Source of the DNA: an uncultured Oscillospiraceae bacterium
GTDB taxonomy: Bacteria; Bacillota; Clostridia; Oscillospirales; Acutalibacteraceae
DNA length: 7,187 nucleotides
Direction: 5' to 3'
Assembly: GCA_900552115.1 (NCBI GenBank)
Contig: URYP01000111.1
Location: 1 to 7,187, forward strand
Shown in pieces: positions 1-6,405 of this stretch; the stretch's first letter is position 1, and every line of letters begins with the position of its first letter. The translations under genes and the position numbers were made by a program. The notes beneath the pieces are model-generated. The model saw nothing but the letters and a program-made list of their open reading frames with translations. It did no database searches and was not told the origin of the DNA.

Positions 1-43
1 TCGGCGTTTGTTCGCCGATTCGCTCCCTGTTTTCCATTTTTTT
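1..43 (+). terminator. Probable 3' part of a terminator cut by the window edge
   Basis: Bases 1-6 and 13-18 pair perfectly (TCGGCG / CGCCGA) around a 6-nt loop. The right side continues as TTCGCTCCC (19-27) and then T-rich sequence (TGTTTT at 28-33, a run of seven T at 37-43). This is what the right arm and tail of a longer intrinsic terminator would look like if its left arm began before the window. It would end an upstream rightward transcription unit. The missing left arm is inferred; on the visible bases alone it is only a 6-bp hairpin whose T tract is not immediately adjacent. Confidence 0.35.
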
Positions 44-83
44 GGCAGAAGCCGACGGAAAGAAGCAGAATAAGCCCGCCGCT

Positions 84-117
84 TACGACAAACCATTGGC
101 ATGCGGGGCGGTATACT
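84..117 (+). promoter_or_regulatory. Candidate Spo0A-dependent promoter of spoIIE
   Basis: A TATACT hexamer at 112-117 matches the sigma-A -10 consensus at five of six positions. No good -35 lies 17 nt upstream (CAAACC at 89-94). Instead TACGACA at 84-90 reads TGTCGTA on the other strand, six of seven matches to the Spo0A box TGTCGAA. It ends 21 nt before the -10. In Bacillus subtilis, spoIIE and spoIIG are transcribed by sigma-A RNA polymerase with Spo0A from promoters with unusually long spacers (about 21-22 bp), so this arrangement fits. Transcription would begin near 124. Inferred from motif and context only. Confidence 0.5.
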
Positions 118-140
118 CAGACTAAACATAAAAGCAGAAA

Positions 141-2510
141 GTGGCGGTGGGACAATTGAAACAAAGGGCGTATGTCGGCGCCGGACGGCCGCTGACGGAT
201 CAGGGAGAGGACAAGCGCGAGCAAAAGGGAGCCATGCCCCGTCAGATTGCTCTGGCGGCTCTGTGGGCGGCGGTCGGCTTTGTGGTGCCGGGCGCCGTGG
301 TATACGGCGGGATGGCGCCTTTCGGGGTCAGCATCGCCGCGGCGGCCTCCGGGCCGGGCAGTGTCCTGGTTTACGTCCTGACCACTGTCGGCTATTTAGC
401 GGCGCGCGGCGTGGTATTTCCTCTGCGGTATATTGCCGCAATTCTGGCGGTGGCCGGTATCAAATGGTCGCTGACCGGGTTTAAAAAACTGACGGACACC
501 GTATTTTTTTCGCCTCTGATGGCGTTTTTGGCGACCGGCTGCACCGGCATCGCCATTTCCGCCACCAACGGACTGGATCTGTACAGTGTGCTGGTGGTGG
601 CGGTGGAGAGCCTGGCGGCAGGCGGCTTTGCCTATTTTGCCGGCATTGCCATGCGCCTTTCGAATCAGGGACAGATACGCAGCGTGCTGACCGCGCAGGA
701 GCAGACCAGCGTGGTGCTGACCGGGGCGATCGTCTTGATGGCGCTGTCCGCCTTTGAGTTCAGCGGTATATCTCCCGGCCGTATCGTGGCCATCATGGCG
801 ATTCTGCTGATGGCCCGCAGCGGCAAGGAACAGGGGGGGAGCATTGCCGGCATCACTCTGGGCGTGGCCATGCTGCTGGGGAATCCGGCGCACACCTACC
901 TGGCGGGAGCCTACGCGTTCGGAGGCCTGCTGGCCGGGGTGTTCGCCCGTTTTGGCCGCATCGCCTCATCGGTAGCCTTTTTGGTTTCCGGCACGATCGT
1001 CGCCATGAACGCCGGCACCGATCTTCCGGCGGTAGTCAGCCTGTATGAGGTAGTGGCGGGATGTATCCTGTTTGTGGCTCTGCCTCCATCGATCGATCGC
1101 AAAATCAACAGCTTTTTTGTTCATGCGCGCAGCGTGCCGGCGGTCGAGGGACTGCGGCGCTCGGTGGTTATGCGGCTGGATTTTGCATCCAAAGCCATGC
1201 ATGAGGTGGCTGGCACGGTGGACACGGTATCCAAAAAGCTGGCCGGACTGAGCGAACCGGACCTGGGCACGGTTTACCGGCGTGTATCGGGCGAGGTCTG
1301 CCGGCAGTGTGGCTTGTGCACCTTTTGCTGGGATACGCATTTTGGGGATACCATGGCTTCCTTTAACGATATGACGCCGATCCTGCGGGAAAACGGACAA
1401 ATGGACCGGGCGGCGGTCACGGGACATCTTGCCCGCCACTGCAGCCGGACCGAACAGATCGTGCAGCAGATTAACCGCGGCTATATGGATTATCTGGTGC
1501 GGGAAAGCGCCTGGCGGCGTCTATCGGAAATCCAGTCGGTGGTGACCGACCAGTTCAGCGGCATGGCGGATCTGCTGAAGGAGTTGTCAGAGGACTTCTC
1601 CGCCGCCGAACAGGTGGACGCGGAAGCCGCGACGCGGGTGTCGGCGGTTTGTGAGCAGTTTGGGTTTATCGTGCAGGACGCGGTCTGCTTTATCGGCCGC
1701 GGCGGCCGCATGACGGTGGAAATCCTGGCGTCGGACGTACACGTCCGGCTGGAGGAGAGCCGCTGGCATCAGGAAATTGAAAACGCCTGCGGCCGGTCGT
1801 TCGACCATCCGGTGGTACTGCGCATGGGCGACGACGTCAAAATTACAATGTCGGAGCGTCCCAATTATACCGTGGAAATCGGGGCTTCTCAGCTTTGCTG
1901 CTCGGGTGAAAAGCTGTGCGGGGACGCGTACGACTCCTTTTCGGACGGCAGCGGCCGGATGTTCGTCGTGCTGAGCGATGGTATGGGCAGCGGCGGCCGG
2001 GCGGCGGTGGACGGCGCCATGGCGTCGGGACTGACCTCCCAGCTGATCCAGGCCGGACTGGGCGCGGACAGCGTGCTGCGGCTGGTCAATTCGGCGCTGA
2101 TGGTGAAATCGGAGGATGAAAGCCTCTCTACTCTGGATATCGCGGCGGTCGACCTGTTCAGCGGCCGCATTGAAAGCCTGAAAGCCGGTGCGGCGGCATC
2201 CCTGCTGCGCAGTATGGGCCGCGTGTCCCGCATGGAACAGGCGTCGCTGCCGGTGGGTATCCTGCGGGATGCCGCTTTCTCCCGCAGCCACGATACACTG
2301 GTAAACGGGGACATTTTCCTGCTGATGAGCGACGGCGCCATGACCCACGGCATCGGCTGGATTGAGGAAATGCTGCATGACTTCGACGAAAAGCAGGGGG
2401 GGATGAGCCGCCTGGCGGAGGAAATCGCCGCCGAGGCCCGTCGCCGCCAGCAGGAGGACCGGGAAGACGACGTGACGGTTATCGCCATGCAGATGCACAA
2501 ACGAAAATAA
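141..2510 (+). CDS. spoIIE: Stage II sporulation protein E (PP2C-type serine phosphatase)
   Basis: Membrane-bound phosphatase that dephosphorylates the anti-anti-sigma factor SpoIIAA, releasing sigma-F in the forespore; the family also acts at the polar septum with FtsZ. The 789 residues are close to the B. subtilis length (about 827). Architecture: a charged N-terminus (1-34), about ten hydrophobic segments (roughly 36-315), a central regulatory region (330-570) and a C-terminal PP2C domain (about 575-785). PP2C metal-ligand motifs are intact: GDAYDSF (D595), LSDGMGSG (D613), MSDGAMTHG (D731) and EDDVTVI (D776/D777). The central region carries a C387-x2-C390-x2-C393-x2-C396-W cluster. The start is uncertain. 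GTG at 141 has a weak ribosome binding site but gives a cytoplasmic tail like known SpoIIE proteins. TTG at 156 (after GGTGGGA) and ATG at 234 (after AAAGGGAG, only 2 nt away) are in-frame alternatives. A terminator follows 34 nt downstream, so it is probably monocistronic. Confidence 0.95.
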   Translation: MAVGQLKQRAYVGAGRPLTDQGEDKREQKGAMPRQIALAALWAAVGFVVPGAVVYGGMAPFGVSIAAAASGPGSVLVYVLTTVGYLAARGVVFPLRYIAAILAVAGIKWSLTGFKKLTDTVFFSPLMAFLATGCTGIAISATNGLDLYSVLVVAVESLAAGGFAYFAGIAMRLSNQGQIRSVLTAQEQTSVVLTGAIVLMALSAFEFSGISPGRIVAIMAILLMARSGKEQGGSIAGITLGVAMLLGNPAHTYLAGAYAFGGLLAGVFARFGRIASSVAFLVSGTIVAMNAGTDLPAVVSLYEVVAGCILFVALPPSIDRKINSFFVHARSVPAVEGLRRSVVMRLDFASKAMHEVAGTVDTVSKKLAGLSEPDLGTVYRRVSGEVCRQCGLCTFCWDTHFGDTMASFNDMTPILRENGQMDRAAVTGHLARHCSRTEQIVQQINRGYMDYLVRESAWRRLSEIQSVVTDQFSGMADLLKELSEDFSAAEQVDAEAATRVSAVCEQFGFIVQDAVCFIGRGGRMTVEILASDVHVRLEESRWHQEIENACGRSFDHPVVLRMGDDVKITMSERPNYTVEIGASQLCCSGEKLCGDAYDSFSDGSGRMFVVLSDGMGSGGRAAVDGAMASGLTSQLIQAGLGADSVLRLVNSALMVKSEDESLSTLDIAAVDLFSGRIESLKAGAAASLLRSMGRVSRMEQASLPVGILRDAAFSRSHDTLVNGDIFLLMSDGAMTHGIGWIEEMLHDFDEKQGGMSRLAEEIAAEARRRQQEDREDDVTVIAMQMHKRK

Positions 2511-2544
2511 TGGATGCCGGACCACATAAGTGTGACGGATGCAG

Positions 2545-2580
2545 AAAAGGCTCAGCGAATCGCATTCGCTGAGCCTTTTT
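2545..2580. terminator. Bidirectional intrinsic terminator between convergent units
   Basis: A perfect 16-bp stem (2545-2560 with 2564-2579) closes a 3-nt CGC loop. The right side ends in TTTTT and the left begins with AAAA, so each strand presents a GC-rich hairpin followed by a T tract. It lies 34 nt after the spoIIE stop and about 47 nt beyond the stop of the leftward permease gene, so it can end both convergent transcripts. Confidence 0.92.
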
Positions 2581-2626
2581 ATCCTATTAACGCCAACTTG
2601 GTTTTTTAACTTTAAACGTCGGCGGA

Positions 2627-3481
2627 TTATCCCTTGACCGATCCGCCGGTGATGCCCTCCACATAATACTTCTGCATCCATAAAAACAGGATGACAATAG
2701 GGATGGCCACCACCACGGCCCCGGCGCAGAATAGGGTGAAATACCGATAAATGTTTTCGCGGGACAGCATCTGGAACAATCCCAGCGCCAGCGTGTAATT
2801 CTGATAATTGTCCTTCATAATAACGCTGACGAAAACGAAATCCACCCAGGGCGCCATGAACGAGGTCAGGGCGGTATAGACCACAATGGGGCGGGATAGG
2901 GGAAGGGTGATCTTCCAGAAAATCTGGTTGCGGGTCGCCCCATCGATGGTGGCGGCCTCATCCAGCGAACGGGGGATGGTATCGAAAAAGCCCTTGGCAA
3001 TAAAATATTGCAGCGAACCGGTGGCGGAATAAATTAGGGTCAGCGCCGCCAGCGACTGGTCAAGCCCGATCGCCTTGAGAATATGATACACGGCAATCAT
3101 GGTCATAAAGCCCGGGAACATGGTCAGCACCAGTCCCATGCTCATCCACTTTGAACGGGAAGGGAACCGCAGGCGGCTGAACGCATAACTGATCATCAGC
3201 ACCATTAGGGTGGTGAGCAGACAGGTAAAAATAGCGACAACCAATGTGTTCATGAACCAGCGCGGGTAGGGGAACAGCGCGGTTTCCGTCCAAAGACGGG
3301 TATAGTTGGCCAGCGTAAAGGTTTTCGGCCACACATAGGTGGTATATGCGCCCGGCTCTGCCCGCAGGGAGGAGATGACCAGCCAGATGATGGGTAAAAT
3401 CCAGACAATGGCCAGAAGGGATAATATAACGTAGATAACGGTGTTGGCCGCTTTGCGTCGGGTGCGATAGCTTTTAATCAC
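2627..3481 (-). CDS. malG: Maltooligosaccharide-type ABC transporter permease, MalG/GanQ family
   Basis: Inner half of the membrane channel of a carbohydrate importer, expected to pair with the MalF-like protein encoded just upstream. The 284 residues fit the MalG family. Six hydrophobic segments lie at about 14-37, 77-100, 113-135, 142-163, 199-220 and 249-269. The ATPase-docking EAA loop is clear: EAATIDGA from E175, G181, and ITLP at 191-194. The C-terminus KYYVEGITGGSVKG is the usual ending of MalG/GanQ proteins. The start is GTG at 3481, inside a GTGA overlap with the preceding stop, with AGGAGGAGGA 6 nt upstream, so translation is probably coupled. It is the last gene of the operon. Substrate (maltodextrin, galactan or another oligosaccharide) cannot be decided; the symbol is family-level. 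Confidence 0.92.
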   Translation of the reverse strand: MIKSYRTRRKAANTVIYVILSLLAIVWILPIIWLVISSLRAEPGAYTTYVWPKTFTLANYTRLWTETALFPYPRWFMNTLVVAIFTCLLTTLMVLMISYAFSRLRFPSRSKWMSMGLVLTMFPGFMTMIAVYHILKAIGLDQSLAALTLIYSATGSLQYFIAKGFFDTIPRSLDEAATIDGATRNQIFWKITLPLSRPIVVYTALTSFMAPWVDFVFVSVIMKDNYQNYTLALGLFQMLSRENIYRYFTLFCAGAVVVAIPIVILFLWMQKYYVEGITGGSVKG

Positions 3482-4971
3482 TGGAATTCCTCCTCCTTTT
3501 TCGACGAGGCGGACGACCGGTATACCAGCAGGGAAAAGCCGGCCGAAATCAGGAACACCAGGATGCCGATGGTAGACGCCAGGTTATAGTTCTGTTCATT
3601 GACCGTCTGTTTGTAAAGCCAGGTTACCAGCAGGTCGGTTTTGCCGGCCTGGTAATAATCCAGCGTCAGCGGCGCGCCCCCGGTTAGCAGGTAAATGACG
3701 TTGAAATTATTGATATTTCCCACAAACTGCGTAATCAGGTAGGGCGTGGTGACAAAGAGCATATAGGGCATGGTGATTTTGAAAAAGGTCTTGACCGGCC
3801 CGGCCCCATCAATACGGGCACTTTCATACAGGTCGGCGGGAATATTCATAAGGATGCCGGTGGTGATTAGCATGGTATAGGGAATGCCCACCCACATGTT
3901 CACCACAATAACCGAAATGCGCGCCAGGGTCGCGTCGGTCAGAAAGGGAATGGATTCCGTTATCCAGTGAAGGTTTTTCAAAATGGTATTGAGCACACCC
4001 TGGTCATGCAGAACCTGGGACATCAGCATCAGACTGACAAACTGGGGCACCGCGATGGTCAAAACAAAAATGGTGCGCCAGAATTTTTTCAGCCGGATCC
4101 CCTTTTTGTTGATCATCAGGGCCAGGATCACGCCGAAGATATAGCTGGTAAAGGTGGCGAATACCGCCCATACCAGCGTCCAGCCCAGCAGCTTGCCGAA
4201 GGTAAAGGATTTCAGGGGGTCCTGCCAGAACACATCTTTAAAGTTATCCCAGCCAATCCAGGTGAACAGGTTGGCCGGCGGCTGGTGGGCCTTGTCAAAA
4301 TTGGTAAACGCCATCAGCACCATAAAGATCAGCGGCAGCACAGTGAAGATACCGACCAGCAGGGTGGGCAGAGAGAGCAGGGACATATGGTAGCGGCGGT
4401 CAGCCAAGTCGGCCAGGTCCTGCCGGAATGTCGGTACCGGCTGCCCGGCCTGACGTAGTTCGTGCGTCCTATAAGCCGAGCGGATATTCAGACAGTACAC
4501 CCACAGGAAAAGCAGGCACAAAATTACGGTCAGCACGCCGTACAGCAGGATCAGCATAGAATTGTCCCCCTGCACGTATTCGTAGATCTGGTCGGTTTCG
4601 TTCCATATCTGCCGCTGCGTCTGCGTGCCGAGCGTCCCGATGTTCCGCAGGTAGGACCAGCCGAAAAAGGTCATATACAGGATAAACACGGCCTGTACCG
4701 CCAGATAAAGCAGGCCCTTTATAATCTGGCCATGGGCCAGACAGCCCCAGCCCATAACCAGAAAAGACAAACGGGTGTGGGGACCGCCGTGGGCAAAGGC
4801 CCTCCCGATATCCCGGAAAAAGCAGCCGATGCCGACGATGCGGCCCACGATCCAGCGCCACAGGTTCCGCAGACCGGAGACAATGGCTCCCGGCAGCCGC
4901 CGGATGGCGCGCGCCAGCCAGATTCCCGCTTTCTGAAACGGACTGAGCAGGGCATATTCGACGTATTGCAT
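3478..4971 (-). CDS. malF: Maltooligosaccharide-type ABC transporter permease, MalF/GanP family, with N-terminal membrane extension
   Basis: Second membrane subunit of the sugar importer. At 497 residues it is longer than the roughly 290-residue core. Residues 1-60 are basic and amphipathic. An extra domain at about 65-165 has two hydrophobic stretches (68-104, 137-162), including GQIIKGLLYL and GDNSMLILLYG, a pattern I recognise from Firmicutes MalF proteins. The permease core follows (about 198-485) with hydrophobic segments near 198-222, 260-287, 299-320, 350-376, 403-428 and 463-484. The EAA loop is ESARIDGAG from E383, G389, and ITMP at 399-402. The start is ATG at 4971. An in-frame TGA only three codons upstream excludes a longer protein. 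Its ribosome site is poor (GGAG just 2 nt away). It lies 28 nt after the binding-protein gene and overlaps the next gene by 4 nt. Substrate is not determined. Confidence 0.92.
   Translation of the reverse strand: MQYVEYALLSPFQKAGIWLARAIRRLPGAIVSGLRNLWRWIVGRIVGIGCFFRDIGRAFAHGGPHTRLSFLVMGWGCLAHGQIIKGLLYLAVQAVFILYMTFFGWSYLRNIGTLGTQTQRQIWNETDQIYEYVQGDNSMLILLYGVLTVILCLLFLWVYCLNIRSAYRTHELRQAGQPVPTFRQDLADLADRRYHMSLLSLPTLLVGIFTVLPLIFMVLMAFTNFDKAHQPPANLFTWIGWDNFKDVFWQDPLKSFTFGKLLGWTLVWAVFATFTSYIFGVILALMINKKGIRLKKFWRTIFVLTIAVPQFVSLMLMSQVLHDQGVLNTILKNLHWITESIPFLTDATLARISVIVVNMWVGIPYTMLITTGILMNIPADLYESARIDGAGPVKTFFKITMPYMLFVTTPYLITQFVGNINNFNVIYLLTGGAPLTLDYYQAGKTDLLVTWLYKQTVNEQNYNLASTIGILVFLISAGFSLLVYRSSASSKKEEEFQ
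3488..3497 (-). promoter_or_regulatory. Strong ribosome binding site for the MalG-like permease
   Basis: The minus strand reads AGGAGGAGGA ending 6 nt before the GTG codon at 3481. It lies inside the last codons of the MalF-like gene, whose stop overlaps this start. It fixes the GTG as the start and supports translational coupling. Confidence 0.85.
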
Positions 4972-4999
4972 GTCTCCGATTCACATCCCGTTCCTCATT

Positions 5000-6235
5000 T
5001 TATTTCACGGTTTGCTCCACCATGGCGTCGAGCAGCTGCTTGACGGTTTTGGAGTAGTCCTTGGATTCCATAGCCGTGCCGAAGGCTTCACCGGCCGCCC
5101 AGAAATTCTGCAGCACGTCCCGCTGGGAGGAGGCGTGTTTCTGCTGCTCAGCCAGCGCCGCCAGGGCCACATTCTTTTTAATGCGTTCATCCTCCGACGC
5201 CTTGATATTGGACGGGCCCATGGCGCGTTTTTCAAAACGCACCAGCTGGTTTTTCTCATTGGTAAGCCACTCAGCCAGTTTCATGGCCTCCACCGGCTGT
5301 TTGGTCTGGCTGTTAATGCCCACCATTTTATAGCCGGCGAAGCTGCCCATCTGTACCTGCTTGCCGTCCATGGTAAAGGTCGGCAGCTTGGTGGCGGCGT
5401 AGTGATCCCCCAGCTTGTCCTGGATGGCTTCCGCATTCCAGGTGCCGGATACGCCGGCACAAATGGTATCGCCCATGCCGCCGGTGAGAATATTGTTGTC
5501 GCCGGTCATGAAGGCCTTGTTGGCGGTAAAGGCTTTGATCGCCTCGCCCGCTTTTACGCCGTTTTCATTGTTGAAATTACAGGTCTGCTTACCGTTTTCA
5601 TCCACACCGATGGTGCAGCCGGCGCCCAGGAAGAAAGAGGCGAGATACCAGCCGTCGGAAACGTCCATCAGCACTTTTTTGTTCGCTTTGTTCGCTGCCG
5701 CCAAAATATCGTCCAGCTTTTTCGCCTGGTCGGCGGAGACGACGCTGCTGTCGTAATACAGGAAATAGCCGTTGTCGGCGGTCATCGGATAGGCGTACAG
5801 CTTATCGTTCAACTTGGCCGCTTCCACCGAGCTTTTCAGGTTTTCCGACTCAATTTTATCCTTGTTGCGGGTAATCTCGTACAGCGCTCCCGCGTTGACC
5901 AGATCACGGATCTGGTCATTGGCGAAAGAGAAGACATCCGCGGCTGCGGCCGGGTCTTCCAGAATCTTGGTCTTGGTATCCTTTTCGCCGACGACTGCCA
6001 GCTTAATGTCGTAATTTTTATCGGTATTTTCCTGCTTAAACGAATCCACCATTTCCTTCAGGACCGCTTGGTCTTCCTGCGGTCCCCAGACCTTCAGGGA
6101 AACCGTTTCCTTGGCGCCGCCGGAATTGTCTTTGTCTTTGTCCTTATCCTTGGAGGAGCAGGCGGACAGGCTGGCCGTCATGCACAGCGCGAGGCAAAAG
6201 GCGGTTATGCGTTTTCCTATCGTCAATGTTCTCAA
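5000..6235 (-). CDS. malE: Sugar-binding lipoprotein of the ABC importer, MalE/GanS-like
   Basis: Extracellular solute-binding protein that would capture an oligosaccharide and deliver it to the MalF/MalG pair. Residues 1-25 form a lipoprotein signal peptide (basic start, hydrophobic core, lipobox LSAC), with C26 the lipidation site. A flexible linker follows with four Lys-Asp repeats (29-36). The mature domain (about 45-411) starts with LKVWGPQEDQ and contains VFSFANDQI, AYPMTADNGYFLYYD and VSGTWNAEAI, the pattern of Firmicutes maltooligosaccharide/arabinogalactan-oligomer binding proteins. W50, W196, Y197 and W266 are candidate sugar-stacking residues. Three more cysteines (C207, C219, C259) lie in the exported domain. 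The start is TTG at 6235 with AAAGGA 6 nt upstream. An in-frame TAA at 6257-6259 excludes a longer form, and no nearby internal ATG would keep the signal peptide. First gene of the operon; substrate unproven. Confidence 0.92.
   Translation of the reverse strand: MRTLTIGKRITAFCLALCMTASLSACSSKDKDKDKDNSGGAKETVSLKVWGPQEDQAVLKEMVDSFKQENTDKNYDIKLAVVGEKDTKTKILEDPAAAADVFSFANDQIRDLVNAGALYEITRNKDKIESENLKSSVEAAKLNDKLYAYPMTADNGYFLYYDSSVVSADQAKKLDDILAAANKANKKVLMDVSDGWYLASFFLGAGCTIGVDENGKQTCNFNNENGVKAGEAIKAFTANKAFMTGDNNILTGGMGDTICAGVSGTWNAEAIQDKLGDHYAATKLPTFTMDGKQVQMGSFAGYKMVGINSQTKQPVEAMKLAEWLTNEKNQLVRFEKRAMGPSNIKASEDERIKKNVALAALAEQQKHASSQRDVLQNFWAAGEAFGTAMESKDYSKTVKQLLDAMVEQTVK
6128..6151 (-). repeat. 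Four 6-bp near-repeats coding for a Lys-Asp linker
   Basis: On the plus strand the units are GTCTTT, GTCTTT, GTCCTT and ATCCTT. Read on the coding strand they give (Lys-Asp)x4 at residues 29-36 of the binding protein, just after the lipidated cysteine. Because units are 6 bp, gain or loss changes linker length without a frameshift. Confidence 0.8.
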
Positions 6236-6247
6236 CCTCTTTCCTTT
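6236..6247 (-). promoter_or_regulatory. Ribosome binding site deciding a TTG start
   Basis: The minus strand reads AAAGGAAAGAGG directly before TTG at 6235. AAAGGA is spaced 6 nt from the TTG. With the upstream in-frame stop, it supports TTG as the start of the sugar-binding lipoprotein gene. Confidence 0.75.
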
Positions 6248-6339
6248 GTTTTGGGATTACCCATAGTGTGTACGTCTTGTAAAAAAATATGAAAAAGGAC
6301 AAGGAAAATTTTATTGAATGACGGAAAGCGGACGCCTGC
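6248..6339. promoter_or_regulatory. Divergent control region between the sugar operon and the HPr-kinase-like gene
   Basis: This is the main part of the gap of about 170 bp between the divergent starts. Roughly 6277-6317 is AT-rich (runs of A, and ATTTTATT), in contrast to the GC-rich genes on both sides. The leftward promoter of the sugar operon must lie here or nearby. I could not find a minus-strand -35/-10 pair with good hexamers and 16-18 nt spacing; TTGTCC with TACAAG is spaced only 15. No clear operator palindrome is visible. Confidence 0.4.
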
Positions 6340-6368
6340 TTGCTTTCCCGCGTTCTCTCTGGTATCCT
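6340..6368 (+). promoter_or_regulatory. Putative sigma-A promoter for the HPr-kinase-like gene
   Basis: TTGCTT (6340-6345) and TATCCT (6363-6368) are separated by exactly 17 nt, with four of six matches to each hexamer consensus. Transcription would begin near 6375, giving a leader of about 30 nt before ATG 6406. That start point would leave the upstream ATG at 6385 without a transcribed ribosome binding site. Confidence 0.5.
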
Positions 6369-6392
6369 ATAGAGGTCTGGAATTATGGAAAG

Positions 6393-6398
6393 AAGGGG
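6393..6398 (+). promoter_or_regulatory. Ribosome binding site selecting ATG 6406
   Basis: AAGGGG lies 7 nt before ATG 6406. The alternative in-frame ATG at 6385 has only AGAGG at 6371-6375, which would fall before or at the predicted transcription start. ATG 6406 is therefore preferred. Confidence 0.7.
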
Positions 6399-6405
6399 TT
6401 GCGCC

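Noticed and set aside
1..43. tRNA 3' end upstream of spoIIE (tRNA genes often lie near spoIIE in Clostridia)
   Set aside because: No T-arm consensus (GTTCRANNC with flanking stem), acceptor stem or CCA fits these bases on either strand.
101..484. 127-codon open frame on the plus strand overlapping the start of spoIIE
   Set aside because: It is in a different frame from spoIIE, rich in Gly/Arg, lacks any domain and starts inside the promoter region.
1089..1101. ATCGATCGATCG tandem in spoIIE
   Set aside because: Three short units encode Ser-Ile-Asp-Arg and do not extend. No sign of a functional repeat.
1732..1747. Small perfect inverted repeat CGGACGT/ACGTCCG in spoIIE
   Set aside because: Only a 2-nt gap (or a 6-bp stem with a 4-nt loop), no T tract, and inside conserved coding sequence. 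Chance in GC-rich DNA is enough.
1587..2681. 364-codon open frame on the minus strand opposite spoIIE
   Set aside because: It overlaps the PP2C domain, reads through the terminator hairpin, is rich in His/Arg/Gln and shows no recognisable domain. It is an antisense shadow.
3967..5043. Plus-strand open frames opposite the MalF-like gene
   Set aside because: They are Gln/His-rich mirrors of a confidently identified membrane protein, with no domain.
4970..6292. 440-codon open frame on the plus strand opposite the binding-protein gene
   Set aside because: It is even longer than the gene opposite, but the minus strand encodes a clear lipoprotein signal, lipobox and family motifs. The plus-strand product is a low-complexity mirror typical of GC-rich genes.
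6317..6335. Possible catabolite-response (cre) site around GGAAAGCGGACGCC
   Set aside because: About four mismatches to the core consensus, and the second half lacks symmetry.
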